From Chlamydomonas sphaeroides (Eukaryota; Chlorophyta; Chlorophyceae; Chlamydomonadales; Chlamydomonadaceae): a DNA stretch of 64,000 nucleotides. Of this stretch, positions 24,701 to 34,102 are shown piece by piece (the stretch's first letter is position 1; each line of letters starts with the position of its first letter). Position numbers and translations under genes: made by a program. The notes below the pieces were generated by a model. It was not told the DNA's origin. It made no database searches and saw nothing but the letters and a program-made list of their open reading frames with translations. Where the stretch lies: assembly GCA_001662425.1 (NCBI GenBank), contig BDDC01000028.1, positions 1 to 64,000 on the forward strand. The letters run 5' to 3'.

Positions 24701-27471
24701 GCCTAGCAAGGCTGCACGTGAAGACAGAGGCTGTGGGGCTCTGGGGCTTTCGGAGAACGACTGGGCGCTGCCTTGGGGATGCACTGTTGGGATGCGCTTG
24801 ACTGCGGTGTCTCGGGGCCTTGAGGCGGTTGCCCTGGCGGTTGCCCTGGCGGTTGCCCTGGCGGTTGCCCTGGCGGTTGCGGTGCAGGCATGCGTCGTTG
24901 GGATGGCATGGGACCACTCGCGACCCCTCCTGCCACGCGCCTTCTCCTGCTCCCTGTAGGTTAGCTACGCGTTCGGCGACCCCGCCGCAGCCTACGGCGG
25001 CTCCGGTGGCGGCCTGGTGGTCGACATCAGCCGCACCTCGTCCTCCTCCAGCCACGTCGCCCTGTCGGTGCGTGGGTCCCCCCGGCTCCGCCGCAGCCCC
25101 TCCCACGCCGACCCCTGCTGCCCAGCCAACGCGGGCTCGCTGCCGCAACGCCCCGCCTGCTGGCACGCGCGTCAAGCGTCATACGCTTGCCTCACTCGCC
25201 CGACCGCCCTCCTCCCTCACCACCCGACCGCAGAGCCCCGTCATCGAGGCCGCCACGGGCCGGCAGTACACCTTTTGCGTGTGGATGCGAACCGCGCCCG
25301 GCGCGCCCGTGCCGCCCAACACTGTGACCCTGCTGCTGTTGAACGCGACCGGTGGCGGCCAGTGGCTCTCCTCGCGGTCGGTCTCGGTCAATGAGACTTG
25401 GCAGGAGCGATGCCTGGTGCGAGCTCAGAAGCCCGCGGGACACGAGGCCACCACCCTGGCCGTGTTCCGGGTGCACCTCAATGTTGGAGTGACGGTGCTT
25501 TACATCGACAGCGCGAGCGTGGTGACCACGGACGCGCCGCCGCCGCCGCCACCGCCGTCGCCGCCGCGGCCACCCAGCCCGCCGCCGTCGCCGCTGCCGC
25601 CGTCGCCGGAGCCGCCGTCACCCAAGCCTCCGTCGCCGAGCCCGCCCTCGCCCAAGCCGCCCTCTCCGAGCCCGCCCTCGCCCAAGCCGCCCTCGCCAAG
25701 CCCGCCCTCCCCGCGGCCGCCGTCCCCTAGCCCGCCGCCTCCGCCGCCGCCGCCGCTGCCGCCCTCGCCTCCCCCGCCTCCACCTCCGCCGCAGCCGCTG
25801 TTCATGGCCTCCAGCTTCGACATGCCCGCGCCCAACGGCGGCGCCACCAACCCCGACGGCTGGAGTATGTCGGTTCGGACCAGCAGCAACACATCCGCCG
25901 ACCCCCTGGTGCGAAAGGCTGGACTTTGATTGATCTTCTATACCGATTTACCAACAAACTGTTAAATCGCATAGCCTTTCATACAGAAGCGCGAACCCCT
26001 TGTGCGCCCAGCCGCAAGGGTGCGGACTGTGATTGGCTGCTCGCTCTGTGAACCCGAGGCCAGGAGGCGGCGGTCCTGCCTCCGAGAACGCGGCGTTGGG
26101 TTGCCCTGCGCCCACACGCGATGTGCGCCTTCTCCTGCCCCCTGCAGGCTAGCTACGCGTTCGGCGAACCCGCCGCAGCCTACGGCGGCGCCGGTGGCGG
26201 CCTGGTGGTCGGCATCAGCCGCACCTCGTCCTCCTCCAGCCACGTAGCGCTGCTGGTGAGTCCGCTTCGGCTCCGCCATCGCCTCCCCTCCTGCCGCCAC
26301 CTGCTGCCGAACCAGCGACGGCTGGGGCATGCGCCTCTTCCAACACACGCTGAAACCTCCCTCCCCGTCCCACCCTCCTCCCACCACCCCTCCCATTCCA
26401 CCGCAGAGCCCCGTCATCGAGGCCGCCACGGGCCGGCAGTACACCTTTTGCGTGTGGATGCGAACCGCGCCCGGCGCGCCCGCGCCCAACGCGACCGTCA
26501 CCCTGGCGCTGCTCAACGCCACCGGCGGCGAATGGCTCTCCTCGCGGTCGGTCTCGGTTATTGAGACCTGGCAGGAGCGCTGCCTGGTGCGGGCTCAGAA
26601 GCCCGCGGGACACGAGGCCACCACCCTGGCCGTGTTCCGGGTGGCCCTGAACGTCGGCGTCACGGTGTTTCATCTGGATGCCGCGAGCATCGTGACCACG
26701 GACGCGCCGCCGCCGCCGCCACCGCCGTCGCCGCCGCGGCCGCCCAGCCCGCCGCCGTCGCCGCTGCCGCCGTCGCCGCAGCCTCCCTCGCCCAAGCCTC
26801 CCTCGCCGAGCCCGCCTTCTCCCAAGCCCCCATCTCCTAAGCCGCCCTCCCCGCGGCCGCCGTCCCCGAGCCCGCCGCCACCGCCCTCTCCCCGCCCTCC
26901 ACCTTGGCCCCCGTCTCCGACACCCCCTCCCCGGCCGCCGCCGTCGCCCCGCCCGCCGCGCCCGTCGCCGCCTCCTCCTACCACCGCCCTCAGTGCCCGC
27001 ACCGGCACCGACCCAACCTCCTCCATGCCGCAATCCACCGCTGATGACACCATCGCCGCTGACCAGGATCCAGCCGCCAAGGATGTCGTACAAGTCGACG
27101 CCGGCGCCCTGGCGGCTGGCAACAACGACAGCGGCACATCGTCCGGCGGCGGCGCCGGCAGCGGCGGCGGCGCTGCGATGTCAGCCGCCGCCATCGCTGG
27201 TGTCGCCGTCGCCGCGGCCGTTGCCGCGGTACTGGCGGCGGTTGGCGTCGTTGCGCTGGTCCGCCGGCACAACAGCGGCCGCGGCCTGGGCCGTGTGATG
27301 CCGTTGGGGGCTGGCGGCGCCGCTGGCGAGGAGCGCTCGGGCGGCAGCAACGGAGGAGGTGGCGGCGCCGCCAGTGCCGCTGGCGGCAGGCTGTGGGGGG
27401 CGCCCCAGGTGCGGCCGCTGCCGGTGGCCGCAGCCGAGGCGCCTCGCCACGTCCCCGGATCGGCCGTGTGA
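15781..27471 (+). CDS. Giant cell-surface protein: CEMIP/TMEM2-like G8 and beta-helix ectodomain, ShK-like repeats, duplicated jelly-roll modules, Ser-Pro-rich linkers, C-terminal TM
   Basis: I recovered 31 exons (about 1,811 aa), plus at least one lost in the N gap: 15781-16149, 16284-16439, 16737-16916, 17244-17326, [gap], 18115-18262, 18451-18564, 18826-18914, 19040-19092, 19330-19414, 19662-19849, 19992-20091, 20301-20431, 20557-20599, 20802-20836, 20938-21119, 21230-21377, 21490-21519, 21672-21729, 22008-22127, 22228-22364, 22613-22733, 22887-23096, 23256-23343, 23533-23648, 23788-23890, 24077-24205, 24395-24657, 24960-25067, 25234-25908, 26148-26255, 26407-27471. A signal peptide (residues 1-19) leads into a G8 domain (WDDLTTWNG, VIIPAGKRVLL). 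Then come CEMIP/TMEM2/fibrocystin-L signatures: YPFHFHMAGDV, TIHGTHGLLLANN, CFYIEDGVEERNT, FYISNPYNWVTGNAA, DTDGS. Three Cys modules follow (YCSVSCGRC, YCGATCGLC, YCRATCGAC), then two CBM4/9-like jelly rolls on PPSPPP linkers, and a TM helix with a basic stop-transfer near 27180-27265. In animals the family cleaves or binds hyaluronan; the algal ligand is unknown, presumably a wall or matrix glycan. The donor at 18564 could also be at 18561. Confidence 0.88.
17477..17961. other. Assembly gap (485 N) inside the surface-protein gene
   Basis: The run of N lies between exons 17244-17326 (ends with two carried bases) and 18115-18262 (starts in phase 0). The missing coding sequence must therefore be 1 mod 3 long. 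It should hold the family segment joining the G8 domain to the beta-helix core. Confidence 0.99.
24827..24882. repeat. 12-bp tandem repeat in intron
   Basis: About 4.5 copies of GGTTGCCCTGGC in the intron between exons 24395-24657 and 24960-25067. The paralogous intron 25909-26147 lacks it. Confidence 0.95.
24960..27000 (+). repeat. Tandemly duplicated two-exon jelly-roll module (period about 1,188 bp)
   Basis: Exon 24960-25067 and exon 25234-25908 are repeated as exon 26148-26255 and the first part of exon 26407-27471. Exons 24960-25067 and 26148-26255 are both 108 bp and nearly identical (SYAFG.PAAAYGG, GGLVV.ISRTSSSSS). Both second exons begin with SPVIEAATGRQYTFCVWMR and end the module with a VTTDAPPPPPPPSPP linker. 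The upstream lead-in (ASSFD.PAPNGGATNPDGW) is duplicated as well. The introns have diverged more than the exons, which fits a fairly recent duplication or continuing gene conversion. Confidence 0.93.
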
Positions 27472-28795
27472 GCGAGCGAGCGGCCAAGCTTAATAGACCA
27501 TTGATGGCTTGAGCGTATGCAGGGCTGGGAGCCCCATAACGCAGCATGCTTTGACGAAGATTCATGTGTGTTGTGGCGCTGAAAGGCCGCACAGTGAGCT
27601 CGGAACGTTTATCCCGAGCGGATGCGTGGCGTGTCTCCATGCGCGTTTAGCAGTCGGTTGTGTCCCATGTTTGTGTGCTTGAGCGATGGTGAGCATTGGC
27701 TGTGAGGCCGAATGGCCAGCTACATACATATGTCGTACAGGACGATCCATGTCAGCTACCGCAGAGGGAGCTAGGCATAGCTTGGCACATTCATCTCTTC
27801 CGGCGGCGCCTGGCCCGCAGAGCTACGCCAACATCGTGAATGCTTTTTACTGCTGTGCAGGGTGGTGTGGGCTTGCCCCGTTGCCCGTATTCAGCTAGGT
27901 TGGCAGGCTTGCAGGCTTGCGGCCGAGAGGCGCGCCTGGCTCCTAGCTACGAGCCCGGACCATCTCGGATCGGTAGTTGCACCGTTGCTGCCGCATGCCG
28001 TTGCCAGGCGCCGAAGAAGGTGTCCTATGTTGAGTCAGTTGCCGGTGTGCAAGCAAGCTTGATGGCTCGGGCTAGGGGCATGTCGGCATGAGCGAGCCGA
28101 TGGCTGTGGTGTCACATGGGCCCCCCTGCCACGCTTGGGCCGTTGTGAGAGGCTTGGCCCCATCGCCCCCCCGCGGCCGCACGTGGCTCCTCCTCGTGTC
28201 ACTCGAGCCTCTGTGACCTCGCGCCCGGCCGCTCGCTTTGACTCAGCCACGCAAGATTTGCATCCAGAACGCTGCACTCGCGTGGTCCCATCGTCCAGGC
28301 AGATCTGGATCCAATTGTGCAAGCTGCGGCTGCCCCAGATCCTCGCGCCTAGCTGCTTGCATCCCCGAACCCACATTGCAGCCTGTTTAAGCACAACGGC
28401 CCCAGCCGCTCCTGCCAGCTTCACGAACACGCGCCATCCTGCCGCCTCGCCCATCCTGACCCACGCGCCCACGCTGAACGACCATGACAAGCAACCTCCT
28501 CCAGGCCTCACGCGCGCCGTCCCAGCGGGCTTGGCCTGCCTTGCAGCTAGTTGTCCTGTGTGCACGGAGGAAACGACGCACGTGAGCTGCGGCCTGGCTG
28601 GGAGCCGCAGAGCAGGGACTGTGGCCTGCGCAAGTCCCAGCCACACCGCTTCGCGCTGGGCGGCGCCGCCGCAGCCCGCACCACCCCAACCCGACCCACA
28701 TGCCAGCGACGCATCACCTCCCAGCCCGACACCGACCCACATGCCAGCGACACTCAACCTCACAACCCGATGCCGACCCACATGCCAGCGACTCT
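27472..28795. other. Convergent intergenic region
   Basis: There are 1,324 bp between the stop codons of the surface protein (+) and the Rab escort protein (-). The region presumably holds both 3' UTRs. Apart from the 41-bp repeat at its right edge I see nothing coding. Confidence 0.5.
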
Positions 28796-28814
28796 TCACC
28801 TCCCGACCCCCCGC
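28692..28814. repeat. 41-bp tandem repeat, three copies, overlapping the REP stop codon
   Basis: Three 41-bp units starting at 28692, 28733 and 28774, each opening with CGACCCACATGCCAGCGAC. The right-hand unit contains the last codons and TGA of the Rab escort protein on the - strand. The other two lie in its 3' UTR. Confidence 0.9.
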
Positions 28815-31800
28815 ACCTTGAGCGCTGCCAGCGCCGCCGACAGCTCGTCGATCGCGTCCTCGTCCTCGTCCGGCGCGCTGGGGCCCGGCTCCTCGCCCTC
28901 CAGCACGGGCGGCGTGAAGTCCGCCTCCGCCAGCCACGGGGCACCCGGGAACGCCGCCCTGCGCCGGGGCCCATGTCAGGCAAGAGCCAGCGCATCTGAG
29001 CCACACACCCAACTGCTCGCACACCCAGGCGCACACAGCCGCGCCCTTCCACGCCCGCCGACGCGATCACGTGCACCCCACCCACTCCCGCCAGCACAGC
29101 CCCTGCCGCCCTGCGTGCGTCCTCTCTCCCCGCTCGCACACCTGTAGGCCGCCTCCGTGGCAGCCAGCAGCTGCGCGTACCCCACCAGGCCGCCGTCCGC
29201 GCCCGGCAGGGCCACCACGCCGCCCGGCAGCCCGCCCGCCAGCGAGCCCGCGGCGCCGTGCAGCACACGCTGCCGGAAGAACCAGGCCTGCAGCGCGCGC
29301 GGCCTCCGCGGCCCGGCGGCCCCCGCGCTGCCTTCACTGCCGGCGCTGCCGTCGGCGGCGCTGGCGCCGGTGCTGGCGGCCGCGGGCGGCTCGGTCACTG
29401 GACTGGAGCTGGGGCCGGGCGCAGCGTCCGAGGGGGCCGCGGCAGCGGCTGGTGATGGCGCGGCGTCCTCGAGGTCGCGCAGGTCGCGTGTGTCGAGCAG
29501 TGCGTCCAGGGCGGGCCGCAGGTCGTCGTGTGGCGAGGCGCCCGTGGCGGGCGTGGTCAGGTAGAGCAGGTACCTGGGGGCCGGGCACGAGTCGGGCCGG
29601 AAGAATGTCGGGGGTCCGCGCCGCGCGCGAGGGCAAAGGAAGCATCGCGTGCACTCGGGAAACACGCGCGGGCCGCCCAGCCTCACACATAGGCTGAGCC
29701 CGACCCGGTCCGGGCCGTGAGGCTGATTAGAGACCCACGCCGGTACGCAAGACACACACACGCGCCGCGCGGGTCATGTTTACTCGATGTCCCTATGTCT
29801 GAACACACGCGGGCTGCCTACCTGCCAGCCGGGCAGACGCAGGAGGAGGGCCCCATCTGCAGCGCCCGCACCGGGTGTGGGTTGCACAGCGCGGCTCCGC
29901 CGGTGACGCCGGGCGAGTGAGGCGGCACTACCACGGTCAGCAGCGCCTGCGGCGGCCGGGCGGGCTGCTGCTGGGGCTGGCCCGGGGTCGCCGAGGCGGC
30001 CACGGGAGCGGCGCCGGCGGCCGCGGCGCTGGCAGCCGAGGGGCCGGGCATGAGCGACGCGTCCATGACCACCACGGCCCTGGACACGAGCTCAGGCGGA
30101 GCAGCCAAGGAGGCGCCCTCCATGCCGCTGCGGGGGGACGGAGGCAATGCGGTGTGAGGGTCTCAGTGGTGCAGCAGGGCGGGGCGCTCGTCCACTGTAC
30201 CAGCCGGCGCAGCTGCGTACGCAACCAGCAGCCGGGCTCCAAGCGGCTCCAAGCACATCACACGCCCCGCCAAGTGGCATCATTGCTGAAGCGCAGCCCC
30301 ACCCCCACACGCACCTCAGCGTCCCCACGCCCGCGACCAGCGTCCTGCAGTGCACAACCTGGCCCGAGCAGGTGACGATGCCCGCCACACACCCGGGCTC
30401 CGGCGGCGGCAGCTGCGGCCCCGACTCGGCCGCCTCGCCTCCCCCAGCAGCCTGCTCGCCGCTGCTCCCTGCCCCGGCCGGCCCCTGCGGCGAAGCCTCC
30501 ACACGCCCCGACGCCGCGGCGCCGCCGTCGTGAACGGCAGCCTGCTCGCCGCCTGTGCCGCTGCTCCCCGCCTCTGCCACACCCTGCGGTGCCCCTGCCT
30601 CCGCCCGCCCGGACGCGCCGGCGTCGCCGTCGCCAGCGGCGGCCTGCTGCTGCCCCGCCACCAGCAGTGCCTGCACGGGCTGCCGCAGCACCGTGGCTGC
30701 GCCATGCACTGCGGCCAGGCGCACAAAGGCCTCAGGCATGGAGCCGCATCCGTAGCTTGGGGCCATGAAGGGCCCCTCGTGGCCGAACCGCCCCTGCGAC
30801 GACGTGAACAGCTCCAGCACCGCGCCCCCCTGCGCGCCGGTGACCAATCCCGGCTGCGGGCTGCCAGGCCCCGGCCGGGGTGGGTCCAGGGGTTGGGGCG
30901 GCGGCTCCTGGTCCGTGTCGCAGGCGGTGATGCCGTACAGGATGAGCTCCCGCAGGCGCGGCGACAGGCTTTCAGCAGCCAGCACCTGCGCCAGCGGTGC
31001 GCTGCTCGACAGGGCGTCCTGGGGAAGGCGACGCGGGGTAGGAACAGCAGGGAGCAGGGAGCAGCGCGCGTTTCGCACATGCACATGCGTCGTGACACGG
31101 TGAGCCGCGCCGACAGAGCAGGCAACGCCAGGGCCCCTTGCATGGTGGGGCCCGCTGGCCGCGGCTCAGGGCCGGCTGAACGCTCCGTGCCGGCTGACCG
31201 CCCAGCGCCGAACCCGCTCGCGCGGACGCGCTTGCCAGTGCCAGGCCGGTGCCGCCTAGCCCGCCGCTCCTGCACACACGTGCCGCGCGGGGCGTGGTAC
31301 CCTTGTTACGACTTGTGCTGAGCACACGGCCCACCTTGAGGTGGCCCTGCCCGCTGCGCGCCTCCACGCAGCCCTGGATGAAGCGCATCAGCACGCGCTT
31401 GTCGCCCAGTCCCAGCCGCTTGTCGCGGAAGATGTCCGCGCGGCCGCAGGGCACGGCCTGCAGCTCGCCATCCTGCAGCAAGTAGCTGCGGGCGCCGCCA
31501 CAGGGGCCGTGCGGGGGCAGGGCAGGGCCGTCGGGCCACAGCAGAACCCCGCTCGGTGTGTCCCACCGGCACCAGGGCCCAGCAGGGCCCAGCGCGATGC
31601 ACCACCCGCCCGCCCATGACCCAGAGCCGGGCTCCGAGGGAGCAGCGGCAGCAGACGGTTGCCTTCCAGGTGCCTGCTAGTCCTAGCCCAGGCGGCCGCC
31701 TTGCCGCACCTGCCCTCCACCGCCTTGAACTCCAGGTAGTGGTGGCAGCGGCAGTGCACCAGCAGGTCAACCAGCGGCTCCGCCTGGTACACCAGCTGCT

Positions 31801-32410
31801 CGTTGCCGGGGTTAGGGGGTTGGGGAGGGTAAGGAGGTGTATGTTTGTGTTTGGTTGCTGCATGGGGCTGCCTCAAGGCAGGGGTGCTGGATCAGCGGAG
31901 CGCGGAGAACGAACCTTAGGGACCTGGTCGAAAATGTAGGCTCGGCGGTCCGCCATGTTGGCGGCCTCGCCCGGGGCGGCGAGGAGCTGAACACTGTACA
32001 GAGGGAGCGGGCACTGTCGCAGGGCCAGCGGCTGGCAGCCCGGGGGCAGAGCCGCTGCCGGGGGAAGAGGCTGAAGGGCGGGCATGGAGTGCTCGTGGTG
32101 TGTTTTGGTACCGCCGCTGCGACTGCCATCCGCCAGCTCGCGCGTCCGAGTGACATCCAGTAACGCAGCAGGAGTAAACGATGCGAAGTCTGTGCCATAC
32201 GTGTCGACCGCGTCAATTATAAGCACGCTCCGTCCTGCCTTCACTAGCGATCTGCGTAGGTGCATTGCATGTTGCTGATATGTCACTGCTAGGGTTTCCA
32301 TGCGCCGATTGTGGCAGCATGCGCGCGACTCACCCCGCGACAAGGCACTCCGGTAGCCCAGAGCCCACGACGACTACGTCGTAGGCATCTGGGCTGATGC
32401 TACAGGCCAT
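28796..32410 (-). CDS. Rab escort protein (REP/CHM, GDI superfamily)
   Basis: Eight exons (- order): 32334-32410, 31915-32251, 31710-31795, 31335-31485, 30315-31018, 29822-30127, 29142-29573, 28796-28958 (TGA). They encode 751 aa with all phases consistent. The N-terminus DVVVVGSGLPECLVAG is the FAD-like nucleotide-binding loop of the GDI/REP fold. Next come KAGRSVLIIDAVDTYG and FASF (conserved region 1), LVDLLVHCRCHHYLEFK, VPCGRADIFRDKRLGLGDKR (the REP/GDI Rab-binding helix), and TACDTDQ with a GYGCGSMPEAF-like segment. REP presents Rab GTPases to geranylgeranyltransferase II and delivers them to membranes, acting in the cytosol. Length and the long insert after VQALLVAG favour REP over the shorter (about 450 aa) GDI. 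The acidic, Pro-rich C-terminal tail is typical of REPs. The last codons could instead be spliced at AAG|GTGCGG, but the reading frame closes 15 bp later. Confidence 0.9.
31301..31314 (-). other. 14-nt match to the SSU rRNA 3'-end universal sequence, inside a REP intron
   Basis: On the - strand this reads AAGTCGTAACAAGG, identical to the near-universal sequence close to the 3' end of small-subunit rRNA. The flanks do not continue the match. It lies 20 bp inside the intron that follows exon 31335-31485. Confidence 0.5.
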
Positions 32411-34102
32411 GGTTGCGGTCGGGTTCTTCGTGGTGCACCTCTTCAGGGATCGCGCCAATCGGCACAGCGTCAACTGGCTTCCGCCAGGCAACCTACGTCC
32501 ATTTACGCGGGTACGAGAGGCGTGTATGTAATGATGGTGGACTTTGGGTTGGAAGCCGATGCTGGGCTGTATGGCCGTACAAGTGTCATGCTACGGATGG
32601 AACGGATGCTGGAACCAGGCAGTCACCAGGGGAGAACCCTGTGCTCTACAATGGATGTGTACAGATGATGCCGGGCACGTACAGACACTGATAGAAGGCC
32701 GGACTTGGAAGGTCAAGTGAAGGTGAGGAGGCGCAGGGTGGGGGCATGGGTAGCGGCTGTGAGGGGGCGTGAGGCGGGACCTGGCGGGAGGAGGTGTCAG
32801 CTGAGGACGTGCGGGGCAGAAGGGCCGCTCCTCAGACGAGCGACAATGCGACATGGCCGCGCTTTGCGGCAAATCTGTTGTGCTCCTGTGCTCTCAAAAA
32901 CGCTGTAGCCACGTTCCGGTGTTCTCGTGAGACCCAACCCCACGCGCCGAACGGTACGCGCGGTCCCGCTCTCGCCAGGGCACGGTGTGGTGGCCGCCCC
33001 TGTTGGTGGACCCCGCTGTCAGGAGGCCTTGCCGCGAGGCCTGGCCCCTGTCGAAGGCATTAAGGTACAACACGTCAACACCTGTTGTACCATCATGGCC
33101 ATGTCCGGTTGGAGGGACGTGGATTGCGTCCCAGACAAGTCCAGCGCATGCGTTGGCGTAGACGGCTGGAGAGCGAGAATGTTGGTGACACAGGCCCAGA
33201 GACGTACGGTACCTCAGCCAGCAGGCCTGGATATACCACCTGTTGACAGAGGAGTCTCCAAAAACGAAAGACCGGCTCATCGGCTGATTGGGTCGTGTAC
33301 CTGCGGCGGTGGCTAGGGCACCAGCGATGCCTCCAACACCCAAACTTGTGAAGGGGCGCGTGTCAGCCTCGATGTCGCTTGGGCACGTCGCACTGCGCTG
33401 CTGATAGGACCCAACGAACAACACATGAGCAGGCCAGGGGCTGCACAGTTGTGACTTGGGTGGGGGCGGCGCCGACCGGCTGGAGCTCTGCCCTGTTCCC
33501 AATCAAAACGGAAGCAGGTTGCATGTCTAGCAACCCAACTTGCACCGTCATCTCCAAAGCTCACACAGACCACGCACTCACGCAAACATGAATACCCGCC
33601 CATCCGCACTGCCAGCCTGCCGCATCAATCCTGGACCCGTGCGTGCCAGGCACCGCCACCTGTCGCGCGCTCTCCCTAGCTACCTCAGACAATCCTGCCT
33701 GGCCTTAATGTCCTGGTTTGGTCGTGTCAAACTTGGCATGTCAAACTGCCGCACCGCCTGCCCGCAATGCACTTGTCCAAGGTGTAACGACATGTCCACC
33801 GGTATGTACCGCACACAAGAATCACATGCAGCACTGCAAGACCTGCTCCTATTCCTGATCGCATGCAGCATCATATATTCATGGCTGCATGACATTGCAG
33901 CCCCAAGTCCTGGTTGCCAGAGTCGCAGCAGCCAGCTGCTCAGACCGGGCGCATCCGTGTACGGCCTCCGGGTGCCGAGGGGATGCCCCTCCCTGTACCA
34001 GTCGGCTTCCTCTGCAGCGAGCATAGGACACAACCAGGGAAGGGGCAGTACTCAACAACAGACACCTGCCGAGGCAAAACGCACAACAAATGCATAACAT
34101 GC
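32411..34102. other. Intergenic, REP promoter and ARMC9 3' UTR
   Basis: These 1,692 bp have clearly lower GC than the genes. They must contain the REP promoter (left) and the ARMC9 3' flank (right). Several open frames exist (the longest about 200 aa at 32894-33502 on -) but none has family features or a spliced context. An inverted repeat lies at 33064-33091. Confidence 0.45.
33064..33091. repeat. Perfect 9-bp inverted repeat (hairpin)
   Basis: GGTACAACA and TGTTGTACC flank a 10-base loop, giving a perfect stem in the intergenic region. Function unknown. Confidence 0.8.

Noticed and set aside
25500..25892. Gly-rich open frame on - strand
   Set aside because: It is the antisense of the PPSPPP linker of the surface protein.
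28135..28821. 228-residue open frame on +
   Set aside because: Overlaps the REP 3' end and its 41-bp repeat on the opposite strand; no domain features.
31301..31314. A real rRNA gene or fragment
   Set aside because: Only 14 nt match; neighbouring universal rRNA sequence is absent, so I list it as a curiosity only.
28796..32410. GDP-dissociation inhibitor (GDI) instead of REP
   Set aside because: GDIs are about 450 aa and more conserved. The 751-aa length, the long middle insert and the acidic tail fit REP.
32894..33502. 202-residue open frame on -
   Set aside because: No family resemblance, no splice partners and lower GC like the surrounding spacer; probably chance.
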